Shown here: positions 1-11,018 of the stretch, piece by piece
Position numbering within the stretch: the first letter of the stretch is position 1
Layout of the letters: each line of letters starts with the position of its first letter
The notes under the pieces: generated by a model
Told to the model about the DNA's origin: nothing
What the model saw: only the letters and a program-made list of their open reading frames with translations
The model's database searches: none
Assembly: GCA_047967505.1 (NCBI GenBank)
Contig: CM106540.1
DNA length: 64,000 nt
DNA from: Dipteris shenzhenensis
Lineage: Eukaryota; Polypodiophyta; Polypodiopsida; Gleicheniales
Strand: one strand, 5' to 3'
Position numbers and translations under genes: made by a program

Positions 1-10
1 TCTGATACCA
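1..10 (-). promoter_or_regulatory. Copia primer-binding site (initiator tRNA-Met)
   Basis: Read on the minus strand, these ten bases are TGGTATCAGA, the start of the primer-binding site used by most plant Ty1/copia elements, complementary to the 3' end of initiator tRNA-Met. The site lies two bases past the inner end of the LTR at 13-183. It shows that this LTR is a 5' LTR and that the element body runs left, out of the window. Confidence 0.75.
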
Positions 11-12
11 GT

Positions 13-183
13 TGAGAGTGCTCTCAACAGAAGCAAGAACGGAAGAAGGAGAGAGAGAGAGACAGAGAGCCACAAGTTTTGGTGGGTGCAGAACCACCCT
101 AATCTTCTTTTTCATTCATTTATATATGTGTTTGAGTATTGTACATAACCGGGGTAAAGGCACAGTGACCTTTAACCCCCACA
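13..183 (-). mobile_element. 5' LTR (about 171 bp) of a copia element, family B
   Basis: On the minus strand this block starts TGTGGGGGTTAAAGG and ends CTCTCA, giving TG...CA ends, followed by a two-base spacer and a primer-binding site. By eye it is about 97 percent identical to the LTR at 10795-10965, differing by a few substitutions and two small indels in a GA run and a CA pair. The inner end carries the inverted repeat GTTGAGAG-TG-CTCTCAAC, spanning the LTR edge. The left target duplication is outside the window, so the outer flank (TTGGC at 184-188) cannot be tested. Confidence 0.8.
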
Positions 184-2170
184 TTGGCTTCTTTTTTCTT
201 AACATACACATTCCCCAAGTTTACAAAATTGAAATAAATTAAATTATGCATCACATAAGGAACTTGAAAAATCAATATCACATAAGTAACTTGAAAAAGA
301 TTCAATATATTCAAGATCATCTTTTATGAAATTGCATACAAATACACATGTTCACAATAGAATATCTCACACGATAGGTTTGTGTGTATAATATCTCAAG
401 GAAAAATTGTGTTAGGGCCCCCTTCTAAAGTACCATGAGTGCTAGGTCTTGCACCCTAACTATCCAAATTGGTCAAGTTTGCAATACCAAAAGTATCAAC
501 ATCATCTTCCATGTCTAAATCCCCAAATTTTTTTATGTATTGCTGTAGCTAAGGATCTAGTGTGTGGACACATGCTCATAAGTCTTGATCTCTTTGGCAT
601 GTCTTGCAATCTTAACTTGCAAGTCCTTGGTGGTAACACCCTATTGACGGAGAGCTATGGTAGACATTGCTAGGTTAATAAGGTCATTGTGTGCCTGTGG
701 AGTTAGCAAGTGAGGCCTATGAGATGCTAGCTCTCTGCTCTCAATCCTTACTCCCTTGCACTTGACAAGACGTCCATTTCCTATGCCAGATAAGTGGTGT
801 CTATTGGATGCGAGACATCGTGGATGTACACTTATTGGATGAAGAAAATGGGAAGTTGCTGATTGTTTGGCATGTTCACTTCAACATCTATGAATCGCTG
901 GAATAGAATGTGTGCTAGAACCTTGTGTTGTAGATAAGATAACTTGGGCTATGAGTACTTATTTCTAGGATTTCTAGTTCAAAGAAACCGTGGTGGCGAA
1001 TGCACCTAATCCCTCCCTTCCAAGCATCTCTTGTTGCTCATTAAAAATTACTTGAGCCTTGGCATGATCCCCACTACTCAGCCATATCAGCCTCTTGAGA
1101 CCCTAAACTGTCTTATAGGTTTGGAACATCCTCAAGATGAGCATCTATAGGCTCCTCGGGAAGTGTGTCCATAGACACCTTGGTATGTTCCTATGGTGTT
1201 GGCCTGTGATCTCTAGCCCTTGTGAGCTACGCCTGATCCCTGGCCCTCGTCGACTGTTCATATAAAAATTAAAATTAACCCTTAAAAATGATAATTAATG
1301 CATCAAGAACATGCAAAAGTGTTTAAAATTCATGATTATTACAATAAAACACAGCCAATCATAGCAACATGACACATCATATTAAATTGTATCAACATGA
1401 CACTTGTCACATTAAATCATTAGCAACATTACACTTATTTGCACAAAGTAGTTAATATTAAATTATACATACAATATTTAAGTTCTCATCATGGACTAAG
1501 GACTCCATGATATACAAAAATGCTCATGTTATGAGTACTCATGTCACAAATTATACAAGGGTCTATTAAACATTTGCTAGTCTAAGTCCTTAGTTTGTAC
1601 TAAGTTGCAAACCGCATCTTGTAGTTGCAATATTGACCACACTACAAAACTCTATTGTTGGTGGACAGTTGTTTGGTTCTGTGTTCTTTCATTGGAGTGC
1701 AAGTTGCCATAGGTAGTCGTGTAATTAAAGCTTGTGTAGGATCAGTATAAGTCGATGGCACACAAATGTCTATAATCTTAAGAATGTGGTTAGACATTGT
1801 GTACACATCTTCTGTAGTACAAAAATGTGGGGCGTTAGTGCAAAGGCACTCTAAAGATACGTGGAAAAATCTTTGACAAAAAGTTACAATAGTCGTGGTA
1901 CTCTTACTCTCTGGTTCTTTAGCACCTTCTTTTGAGATCGATTGAGATCAAGATGCTCAAGATTTCTCTTCTTTGCCACGTGAGCCATCATGTAACAATG
2001 AAGTTGCAACACAAAATTGAAACCGATTCAATGCCAGCAATGACAACTAGCAAAGCTAGCAATTTCACAATTGCCCAAACTACATTTTTACTCATCTGAA
2101 AATAAAATAAAATCACAAAAAATTTGCTTATGAGACCTTGTGAATGTGCAATGTTGACTAACCATTTATC
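184..2170. other. AT-rich sequence without a recognised gene
   Basis: Only short open frames occur here, none with a motif I recognise. On the minus strand, about 700-1260 reads as stop-interrupted, coding-like sequence, which may be an old transposon ORF. No tRNA or rRNA was recognised. Confidence 0.3.
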
Positions 2171-2174
2171 TACA

Positions 2175-2765
2175 TCTAATACTAGGCTTTAACTACAAAC
2201 ACACAACTATCAAGGGATAGTTTAGTGCCATACATATTGTGTCTATGAACACATCACATCATACTAAGCCTAGACTGTATCACACAACTCCCAAGAGAGA
2301 GATGAGTGCCACATTAAAACATCTCTAAACTTAGACTATAGCACACAACTCTCAAGAAAGAGATGAGTGCCAAACCAAGCATCTATGAAGACATCTCTAA
2401 ACTTAGACTACATCACACAACTCTCAAGATTGGTTAGAGAGACAAGTGCTAGTCTAAGCATCTATGAAAACATCTCTAAACTTAGACTGTACCACACAAC
2501 TCTAAAATTAATTAGAGAGATGAGTGCCAGACTAAGCATCTATGAAAATAGCTCTAAACTTAGACTGCATCACACAACTCTCAAGATTGGTTAGAGAGAC
2601 AAGTGCCAGTCTAAGTGTCTAACAAAAGTGAATACCAAAATTGATACTATAACACAAAACTCTAGCAAGAGAGATGAGTGCCAACCTTAGATTAAAAACA
2701 AACATTAATATCAAAGTGGAAACTACATCACACAACTATCGCAAGACAGATGTGAGTGCTAGTTC
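2175..2765. repeat. Tandem array, about 80-bp unit
   Basis: About seven or eight degenerate units follow one another. Each contains CTCTAAACTTAGACT, then ATCACACAACTCTCAAGA, then GAGAGATGAGTGCCA and usually AAGCATCTATGAAAACAT. The middle units (about 2320-2620) are the best preserved, and the outer ones drift in length and sequence. The frame open across 2367-2594 is a by-product of the repeat. Confidence 0.85.
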
Positions 2766-5060
2766 CAAATACAAACTTCAGTATTGAAACAGAGACGCAA
2801 GAGATTTGCATGCCAGTCTCGAATAAGGGATATGATTTTACCTATCGGTAGGCTCGTGGTCTTAGCTGGGTGCACTGGTAGGTAGGTGGGGGCAGGCAAG
2901 GAAGCAAGAAGCAAACATAGAGGAGTATTTGTCCGAATACAGGTTGAAAATGAAGGTGGAGCTTCTTTTATACTAGTTTTATTCATATGAATAAATTGTT
3001 TTATTTGTACCAAGAAATTGATTTATTCATACAAGTAAAAAATGATAATTTGGCCAGGACGTTTGGAAAAATGAGTATTTGACTTGCTTTCACGAATTTA
3101 AAAAAAAATCGGACGAACTTAATGCAACTTAAGGAGAAAGACACAATGCAAGAAGATGGATTTCTTGAGTTTTTTTGTAGCATTCTATTTTGGCTAAGGC
3201 TCTCAAGATCCTCTTGCTAATTGGAGCATGGCTGGTTGATTTTAAGGCTCCTTATCTCTAAATTATGAGGTTTCCCTTTTAATTGGTCAATCACTAGTTT
3301 GACTGAATTTATTGTCTTTTTTTTGTTTATTTTGGGACCTAATTTTAGCGACATATTTCCACCATGGTGAATCTAAGAAGCCAAGTTTTTTCTATGCTTT
3401 ATTTCTCAAATTGTCACTTTCATAAGAATTCTTTAAAAGTATTTTTGGCATCTATACACATCCATTTATTGAGGACTCTTCTTATTTTTTGGCATAAATG
3501 GCCCAAGATGATTTTATTAGCAACTAATTTCACATTTGGAAAACTTTTCTTCATGTCTTGTTATTTAGTAGCTTATTGTTTCCATATACCTATGGGAGAA
3601 AACAATTTGTCAAGATCTTGAATGAAATGAACCATTAGGGAGATTTGGCACCTTAAAAGGCCCTCTTAAGGAGCTCCTAAAATTTTGCAAAAAGTTGAGG
3701 GAAATTTCACATAGGACAAATCTGGCAATAGCTAGAACTTTACATAACTTTAGGAGACATGTGGCACCAACAAACTCATCCTTGCCCCTAAGCGACCAGT
3801 TACAAAATGTATTGAGTGCCAAAACTAGAGGCTATGCAAATCTTGTGCTAATGCAGTAATTTGGCATGACAAAGAGCCACTAAATTTTGCATCAACAAAG
3901 AAAAGAACATGGGAGGTGGAAGAAACTCACAAAATCACACTACTAGACAACTGAGAATGTCTTCAAGATGCACAAGGTACCAACAAAATCATCCTTACCT
4001 TGAAGATCATCAAAAACCAGTATTATAAAATGCTCTGAGTGTTAGGGATAAAGACCACAAAAATATTCAACCTCCCATGTAATTGGAGATAGTGAGCCAC
4101 AAATACCACAATAGATTTTGTTATACATGGATGGTGAAGGGAGATCCAAACCATCAAGATGCAGCTTGAGCAAGAGTTGGAGTGACTATCAAACCCTAAA
4201 ATCAATGTATCAGTGATTCAACTAAACCATGAAATTAATTCCCCACACAAGGGGAGTGAATGGATGATGTAAGAGCATACAAAAAAAGGGCAAGGCAAAT
4301 CAACCTTTTGTAGTAAACAACATAGTCTACATGATTTTGAATTTGTGGTAGCCACTACACTACAAGATAAAATCCAGGAAAGAGATAGGTTAGACTAATC
4401 TGATGATAGTGATACAACACAAGGACACCATGTTTCATGGTGGCTCTTGTGGACCACAAAAATGGAGGATCAATGAGCAAGGACCTACTCACAAGGAAAG
4501 TAAATTTATCAAGTGAAACCAAGGTCGAAAACACCAACAATATGGTGAAATAGAAATCCCTCATATCAAGACTAGATAGCATCCCGAATCCTATTTTCAA
4601 CATTTAAATACTAAGGGGTTCCATGTTGGTCATCGAAAAGAGAAAAATACCAAACACTCAATCAAATCATGACATATCATCTTCAAGCCTCAAAAATCCT
4701 TGCAAATTTATGTAGATGTTCTATGTGTAGTCATGAAAAGAATGTTATGACCAATTGGACCTTGGCATTACAATTTTGGGGGGCCTTTTCAAGGGCATTC
4801 AACTAGTCATGTGTACAATTTCAAGAAACTCCAACATAATGCATTGCATCACTTATCTTGTGGAGCAATCCATGTTCATCTTGAAACACATAGCTAGCAT
4901 CTTGCTTCAACTAGCCAAACCAAATGCAAAGCTTTACTTTTGAGATCCACAACAAGCTTAGGCCAACAAAGTACCTATTTGAGGTTATTATACCATGGCA
5001 ATACTTTGCCCACCAACTGGCAATGGCCGTATTGATAGTCACCTATATGCACTTTCATAC
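2766..5060. other. Sequence without a recognised gene; weak internal duplication
   Basis: No coding motif was recognised. Two related stretches near 3765-3830 and 3975-4050 share the run CCAACAAA-TCATCCTTACC followed by a TATAAAATG-like segment and GAGTG, suggesting an old local duplication. Confidence 0.3.
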
Positions 5061-5062
5061 TC

Positions 5063-5228
5063 AAGAGAGATAGAATCGCATGTTGCCACAAAGAGCACAT
5101 GCATCCATCATAAAGTCATAATAATAACTTTCCATTTGCTAAATTTGAATGCTTACATGAATAAGAGAAATTTAGAGATAGAATCACATATCGCCAAAAA
5201 GAGCATATGCATCCATCATAAAGCATGT
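5063..5228. repeat. Direct repeat of about 50 bp, two copies
   Basis: GAGATAGAATCGCATGTTGC...GCATCCATCATAAAG at about 5066-5117 recurs as GAGATAGAATCACATATCGC...GCATCCATCATAAAG at about 5174-5222. The copies are about 108 bp apart and differ by a few substitutions. Confidence 0.7.
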
Positions 5229-6619
5229 GTAGGTTAGATTTATTTTTCTCTATGTGTTTATTGGCATTTCCCTATATGTACCAAGGCCAAATGAAGAAAG
5301 GTCAAGTGACCAAAGAATGATATCAATCATAGGGTTTGAAGCTTGAGGGCAAGATCGTTAAGGCAAGATTTTTCATCTAAGCATCACCAAATGTTGGTGA
5401 GATGTTGGCTTTAAACCAAGACTTCAATCGGCCTGCAAAACATAGACATATGTGGTACTCTTGAAGGATCAATATTGGTGGTTTTATTGACAAGAAGTTA
5501 CCTTCAAGACTACTAAGCTAGTATCCTATCTTAAAGATATAGCCACACCAAGAACAATTTAGAAAATACGTGTTTGATCATTTTCTGGAGAAATAGTGTG
5601 CCTTTGGCATGATGGAGTATTTCTTGCACAACACAAAAATGAATACAAGTCAAAATGATATAGCCACTTAACAAAGTAGTCATATGTGTGTTCTTGTTCA
5701 ACTTGTAGTCATGACTTGTTTTTGAAATAGGTGAAGAATGCATCATTTTCTAGACAAGTAGTGTGCCTCGGGCTATGAGCACGATCATCAGACTTCACTA
5801 GATGGGATTTTTGCATAGTAATGTTCCTCAATTGATGTTCCAACTTGTTTGATAATGTCATGTCATCCTTGTTGGATTTAACTTGCGTGGGGTGCCTATT
5901 TGCATGCCCACATATATTTTGAGGATTTTTCTATTTTATGTGTGTCATCATGTGTCTTTACTATGCCTCACACTTATCTCTATTATATCATCTTCTTGGT
6001 GTTTTGTCAATCTCCCCACCATCTCTATGTGTATGAATATTTTGATCCATGTTCTCTGTCATTCCTTTCATGATTTGATATTTTTTGCATATTTGAGTAT
6101 GTTTCCTTAGCCATGCTTCATGTTTATCTTTGTCAGTCAACTTCATTGGCACTTGTGAACTTGATCCCTCTAAGTGCCTTTATCTTATGGGTTTATGGAC
6201 TTTGTTCAAGACACTTCTTTTAGACCACTATCACTCACTTAGCAAGGACTAAATTGTAGTGCTTGAGAGATGAAAGCGGTGAGATGTACATTGACCCTTA
6301 GGAAATTCCAGACATAACCATTATTTTCTATCATTAGTTGTTTCAATCTAAGAGGAAGTCCCCTAGGTCCTTCCAATCTAAGAGTTATTATGGACACACA
6401 TTTATTCAATGGTTTCTGAGCATGCGTAGGCAAGTGGAACCCTCATCCATAGATGAGGAGTTGACACCGTACTCCTTTAGCTACTTTTGGGGGTGCATAC
6501 CTACACTCCTATGTCTATCCTTTTAAGAGATTTTTGACTCTATCTTGCTTCCCTAGTCATTGCTTTAAGGTGGAATTTGGTTATCACAAAAGGGGGAGAA
6601 TCAGACCTTCAGCATTGGT
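5229..6619. other. Sequence without a recognised gene
   Basis: AT-rich, with short frames only. Near 6575 there is a purine run, AAAAGGGGGAGAA, of the kind seen at retroelement polypurine tracts, but no LTR could be paired with it. Confidence 0.25.
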
Positions 6620-7300
6620 GCCTGATAAAGCTACTTGCCATTACCTTACAAGATCTTAGGCAAGATAGGCAAGATCTTGAGCCTATAATTAAACCCCATC
6701 TTGCTGAAATCATTCATGACATACAAAAGAGTTTTGTTTAGGATAGTATCTATCCTAATAAACATCTTCATTTTTTGGGAGGCAATAGATTGGGTCCGAT
6801 AACAGACTAAGCTTATTGACATCCTTCTCTTGAATTTTGAGAAGGCTTATGATAAGGTAGAGTGGCCTTGGGCACCATATACAGGATGGGTTTGTTGAAT
6901 AGATGGATTCACAAGCTCTCTACCTTGCATACAAGGAGTACCATCCTAATGCTTATTGGGGGTACAACAAGAGAGGCCTCCTCTTGTTCCCCCTCAGTAT
7001 GCTAATATTGCCCTCTTGCTCCTTTCCTTTTTCGTTTGTGGACTTTAGAGATGACATGGAAAGATTTGTAGAGGATGATGTAGTGAGATTGAGTACAAGG
7101 AGACCTTGAGTTATACTATATGGCATCCGAGGCTCATATCAACTGGACCAAGTCAATTGGCTCCCTCATGGTGACTGAAGAGATTCATGAGATCTCGGAT
7201 TAGGGGGACACGCTTGTCTTTTAGTGGATCCCGCCAGTGTAGACAACAAGATACTTAGAATTCTAGGTGGACATTGACATTTCAGTGGAGCAGAATTCCT
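6620..7300 (+). pseudogene. LINE (L1-type) reverse transcriptase fragment
   Basis: This is a decayed non-LTR reverse transcriptase read across shifting frames. The conserved LINE order is visible: a stretch like RQDLEPIIKPHLAEIIH (about 6668), then LLLNFEKAYDKVEW (about 6822-6865, the DFEKAYDRVEW motif carrying the first RT aspartate region), then a degraded version of the RQGCPLAPFLF block (CPLAPFLF, about 7010-7035), then INWTKS and a WIPP...TRYLE stretch (about 7135-7260). Frameshifts and stops break every frame, and the catalytic FADD box was not found. The copy is truncated at both ends and abuts a gypsy fragment at about 7300. It is non-functional. Confidence 0.8.
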
Positions 7301-7875
7301 CTTGCTTCAAGAATTCAACTTCAAAATAGTGGTCTGCAAAGGTGCCCAACACTACATTGCCGATCACATGTCTCGTGTCAAGTCGGGAGAAGAAGCCATT
7401 GTAGTAGAAGATGACTTGCCAAATGCCACACTATTTGAGATAGATGTTGTTCCAGAATGGTGTGTAGATATCATTGGGTAGTTAATGGTAGGAAGACCAC
7501 CCCTGAAATGAAAGCAGTGGATGCCAGAAAACTAAATTTAAAAGCTGCACCCTATCAACTCATTGCCAGACAATTATACAAGATGGGCAAGGACCAGGTT
7601 TTAAGAAGATGTGTAAGGCCTCATGAGATCATGCCAATCCTAAGTGAAGTCCATGAAGGCATTGCAGGAGGACACTTCCAAGGCGAAGCCACAGCAAGAA
7701 AAGTCCTCCTCGGAGGCTACTAGTGGCCAACACTTTGGGCAGATGCCTATGAATATGTCAAAGGCTGTGATGTATGCCAACGGACTACTAAACCACAACA
7801 CAAATACTTCAATACCATAACAAGAGTTGTTGCACAAAAACCATTTGAAAAATGGGGGATTGATTTGACAAAATA
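7301..7875 (+). pseudogene. Ty3/gypsy fragment: end of RNase H to start of integrase
   Basis: The translation from 7303 reads LLLQEFNFKIVVCKGAQH then YIADHMSRVKSGEEA, the C-terminal end of a gypsy RNase H domain. After a frame change near 7457 it continues with the integrase HHCC zinc-binding domain: HEGIAGGHFQGEATARKV, a tryptophan-proline stretch, then YVKGCDVCQR (about 7650-7785), and FEKWGIDLT at the start of the integrase core. The zinc ligands H..H...C..C are present. Sequence identity to gypsy is lost at about 7875, where the LTR of copia A begins. Gag, protease and RT are absent. There are at least one frameshift and an in-frame TAG, so this is dead. Confidence 0.88.
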
Positions 7876-8122
7876 TGAAGAGGGGAGAAGAGAAGAGTGG
7901 AGATGAGGAGAGAGGGCACAGCTAGAGAGCACACCACAAATGACTAATTGTACACTAGAATTAGTTGAAAAAATAGAATATATACAAACCCTTTTAGGGT
8001 TAGGGTTAGGGGATCTAACCCTTTCCTTTATAGCACTCTATAAGGTTAGTGCTATGCACATATGATCACGTGATGGTGCTATGCACACATGATCACATGA
8101 TGTTGAGCGTGAACTCTCAACA
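7876..8122 (-). mobile_element. 3' LTR of copia A (about 247 bp)
   Basis: Minus-strand reading begins TGTTGAGAGTTCACGC at 8122, directly after a polypurine tract, which is the expected 3' LTR position downstream of the copia A pol ORF. The distal end was placed at 7876 because the gypsy coding match stops there and TG is present; that end is inferred. The LTR holds two telomere-like units (TTAGGGTTAGGG at about 7997-8009) and two near-identical copies of GCTATGCACA-ATGATCAC (about 8051 and 8079). Confidence 0.65.
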
Positions 8123-8133
8123 CCTTCCCTCAA
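8123..8133 (-). promoter_or_regulatory. Polypurine tract of copia A
   Basis: On the minus strand the sequence TTGAGGGAAGG immediately precedes TGTTGAGAG. This is the plus-strand primer position expected just upstream of a 3' LTR. A second copy of the purine tract occurs at about 8154-8164. Confidence 0.7.
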
Positions 8134-8210
8134 GATCAACATCATGAAGTAGGCCTTCCCTCAAGATGATGATTCTGGGGAATCGAAGAAGGACTGAGCA
8201 TTACATTCCA

Positions 8211-10097
8211 TCACACCCCTTTAATGGGAATGTCCTTCCTCTGCATCAAACCAAGAGCTAGTCGGTGTTTCTCGAATAGCTCTTTACCGAGTGGTTTGGT
8301 AAAGATGTCTGCAACATTTTCTTTGCTATCACAATGCTGCAGTGTGATGTCACCAAGTAACACTCTTTCTCTGATGAAGTGCTCTCTGACATCAATGTGC
8401 TTTGTTCTGGAGTGATATACTGGATTTTTGGCCAATGCTTGAGCCGATTGATTATCACAGTATATTGTTGTTGGCTTTGATTCATCAAAGTAATCTATTT
8501 TTGACAATAGTCTTCTGAGCCATATAGCCTCACATGCACCTGTAGTGAGTGCTCTATATTCTGCTTCAGTCGAAGACAAAGAAACAGTTGGCTGTTTGTT
8601 TGACAACCATGATATAGCACCTTGACCAAGGAAAAATGCATATCCCTGTGTCGATCTCCTGGTCTCATGATCTCCAGCATAGTCACTGTCACAGTATCCA
8701 TGCAACCGTGGATGACTTCCTCTGTATTCTATCCCAAATTGTCTTGTACCTCTGATGTATCTCAAGACTCTTTTGGCTGCATTCCAGTGAGACTGTTTTG
8801 GATTTGCCATAAACTGTGCTAGTGAGCTTACTGCATAACAAATATCTGGCCGTGTGATTGTCAGATATATAAGAGATCCAATGAGTTGCCTGTAGTATCT
8901 GTCATTGACTGTAGGCTTTTCTGAATCTTTAGTAAGTTTCAAACTCTGTTCCATGGGAGTGGCTGCAATCTTGCAATCTGCCATATGAAACTTCTTCAGG
9001 AGACTGTCAACATATTTGAGCTGACTCATGAATGTGCTATCTGAATCTCTCCAGAACTCAATTCCAAGACAATAGTGCATAAGTCCAAGATCTTTCATGT
9101 CGAACTCTGCAGATAAGTCTTGTTTTAGTTTTCTGATGAAGCTATCCTTGCTTCCTGTCACAATCAGATCATCTACGTACAAAAGTGCAATAGTAATATC
9201 TTCCCCTTGAACTTTGTAGTAGAGAGTATGATCTGCATTGGACTTCATGTATCCCAGATCAGCAAAATACTTGTCAATTCTATTGTACCAACTTCTGGGT
9301 GCTTGCTTTAAGCCATAGAGACTTTTCTTGAGATGGCAAACCTTGTTCTCCTTTCCTGGTTCAACATAACCGGCTGGTTGTTGCATGTAGACTTCCTCGT
9401 CTAGATAACCATTGAGAAATGCATTCTTGACATCGAGCTGATACACATTCCATTTACTGAGTGTCGCTAGTGATATCAAGAACCGTATGGAATCCATCTT
9501 TGCTACTGGAGCATAAGTCTCATCATAATCTTGACCATATTGTTGTGCAAATCCTTTTGCAACTAATCTGGCTTTGTATCTCTGAATACTGCCATCTGGA
9601 TTGTACTTCACTTTGTATACCCATTTGTTGGCTATGGCCTTCTTTCCTGGTGGAAGGTCGCATAATTCCCAAGTGTTATTTTTATACAAAGCATCCATTT
9701 CTTCATTCATAGCAGTTTGCCATTCTGGCTTATCTACTGCGTCTTCGAAGTACACTGGCTCTTCTGTAGCCATGATGGTAGTCATAAGAGCATAGTTGGT
9801 GGTTTCCACCTGAATTGCTTTGCCTTTCTGAGCATATGTCAATCTGGCTGGTGGTCTGCTTTCCCTAGTAGACCGTCTGAGCTGCTGTGGCACTGCTTGG
9901 GGTGTTGCTGGCAATTCTTGCTCTTCTTCATCAACCTGTTCTGTAGATGACTGTGAAGTCGATGCTTCTATCTCCTGTGTAGGTGAGGTTTTCCATTCTG
10001 ATTCCTCATCGAAGATTACATCTCTGGAGATAATGACTTTGCGGTTGATGGGATCATACAATTTGTATGCTTTGCTTTCTTCACTGTAGCCAACCAT
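8211..10097 (-). CDS. Ty1/copia polyprotein, C-terminal 628 residues (integrase tail, RT, RNase H)
   Basis: A long uninterrupted retrotransposon pol frame. In order it shows: the end of the integrase region (MVGYSEESKAYKLYDP; in copia elements this GYS...KAY stretch is internal); a variable linker; the RT domain from about residue 125 with NKWVYKVKYNPDGSI, YAPVAKMDSIRFL, LDVKNAFLNG and the catalytic YVDD (LLYVDDLIVTG); then RNase H with YCDSDYAGD, SLSSTEAEYRAL, CDNQSAQALAKNP and ADIFTKPL. The reading frame continues upstream of the first methionine as ALICQCI for a few codons before homology stops at about 10105, so gag, protease and the integrase core are missing and the start given is only the first ATG. 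The intact frame suggests a fairly recent insertion, but 5' truncation makes it non-autonomous. An LTR and polypurine tract follow at 7876-8133; no 5' LTR was found. Confidence 0.93.
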   Translation of the reverse strand: MVGYSEESKAYKLYDPINRKVIISRDVIFDEESEWKTSPTQEIEASTSQSSTEQVDEEEQELPATPQAVPQQLRRSTRESRPPARLTYAQKGKAIQVETTNYALMTTIMATEEPVYFEDAVDKPEWQTAMNEEMDALYKNNTWELCDLPPGKKAIANKWVYKVKYNPDGSIQRYKARLVAKGFAQQYGQDYDETYAPVAKMDSIRFLISLATLSKWNVYQLDVKNAFLNGYLDEEVYMQQPAGYVEPGKENKVCHLKKSLYGLKQAPRSWYNRIDKYFADLGYMKSNADHTLYYKVQGEDITIALLYVDDLIVTGSKDSFIRKLKQDLSAEFDMKDLGLMHYCLGIEFWRDSDSTFMSQLKYVDSLLKKFHMADCKIAATPMEQSLKLTKDSEKPTVNDRYYRQLIGSLIYLTITRPDICYAVSSLAQFMANPKQSHWNAAKRVLRYIRGTRQFGIEYRGSHPRLHGYCDSDYAGDHETRRSTQGYAFFLGQGAISWLSNKQPTVSLSSTEAEYRALTTGACEAIWLRRLLSKIDYFDESKPTTIYCDNQSAQALAKNPVYHSRTKHIDVREHFIRERVLLGDITLQHCDSKENVADIFTKPLGKELFEKHRLALGLMQRKDIPIKGV

Positions 10098-10103
10098 GAT
10101 GCA

Positions 10104-10794
10104 TTGGCATATGAGAGCCTAAAATCCTTGGAGGACAGCCCTACAATGACCCCATACATCAGGGACTTTCTCCATTCTTACCACTCCAGTGATGCCCAAG
10201 TTGGCAAGTATGGCACTATCACTGTACATCAGAGCCCACTCAACATTATCCTCGACAGTACTGTCATTCAAAGGGCTTTCTCACTCCCAACACAAGGTGC
10301 AAAATACTCTTTAAGGCCTACCGATGCTAAATTTATCAAAGTACAGCCTCTCCTCACCAAGGGCACAAAGTTCCATAGGGACAGGATATTACTTCACACC
10401 ATCATTAACCCTCGCCTCAAGGAAGCAGCACAATTGCTCTCCACAATCCTAGGGGTTAAGCATGGCAAGATTCGATCCCTTCCACTTCGAACATTTGTTT
10501 TGCTAAGTAGGAAGCTAAAGCAAGACTGGATCTAGTAGTTAGTCATCTTCTTCATAAAAAAACGAGATGGTTCATCAGGCCAAAAATGTAAAATTCCACA
10601 CTTATTGGCTGAAATCTTCAATAAAGAGCTACAGGAACGAGAAATGACTCTGCCCCAATCAGCAAAACCTATTGAGGACTTGGACATTCCCTTCTCATTA
10701 GCATGGGAGCCATCACCAACTTCTCCTACTATCACATTGGCAAATGCAGATACCTCCAAAGAAATGCCTATTCTGGAGTTTGGATCGAGGAATT
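10104..10794 (+). pseudogene. Decayed ORF of unknown family, 5' part (interrupted by copia B)
   Basis: An open frame from 10104 to 10535 gives about 143 residues starting MAYESLKSLEDSP and containing YIRDFLHSY, VHQSPLNIILDSTVIQRAF and LKEAAQLLSTILGVKHGK. After a stop, the same frame resumes at 10605 with MAEIFNKELQEREMTLPQS and is cut by copia B at 10794. The left edge is the truncated end of copia A. I do not recognise a family. The pattern (YES near the start, then a region ending in I.I..S.I) resembles the minus-strand sequence at 61.2-61.4 kb, and both precede coiled-coil sequence, so this may be the gag-like or accessory ORF of an undescribed retroelement. Function unknown. Confidence 0.5.
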
Positions 10795-10965
10795 TGAGAG
10801 TGCTCTCAACGGAAGCAAGAATGGAAGAAGGAGAGAGAGAAACAGAGAGCCACACAAGTTTTGGTGGGTGCAGAACCACCCTAATCTTCTTTTTCATTCA
10901 TTTATATATGTGTTTGAGTATTGTACATAACCGGGGTAAAGGCACAGTGACCTTTAACCCCCACA
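10795..10965 (-). repeat. 3' LTR of copia B (171 bp)
   Basis: It matches the LTR at 13-183 end to end with a few differences. On the minus strand it begins TGTGGGGG directly after the purine tract AGTGGGAGGT and ends CTCTCA. The GAATT duplication follows at 10790-10794. Confidence 0.9.
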
Positions 10966-10977
10966 ACCTCCCACTTA
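10966..10977 (-). promoter_or_regulatory. Polypurine tract of copia B
   Basis: On the minus strand AAGTGGGAGGT precedes the LTR start TGTGGGGG, as expected for the plus-strand primer site of a copia element. Confidence 0.75.
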
Positions 10978-11018
10978 AAGGACAATGTGCTTTTAAGGGA
11001 GAACAACTAGTGAGCATG

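Noticed and set aside
8224-9950. Plus-strand and other-phase frames within copia A
   Set aside because: Shadows of the 628-codon copia pol frame, which carries all recognised motifs.
13-10965. A single 10.9-kb copia element bounded by the two similar LTRs
   Set aside because: The primer-binding site of the left LTR faces left and the polypurine tract of the right LTR faces right, so their bodies lie outside the interval; the right one also has its own partner end at 11768.
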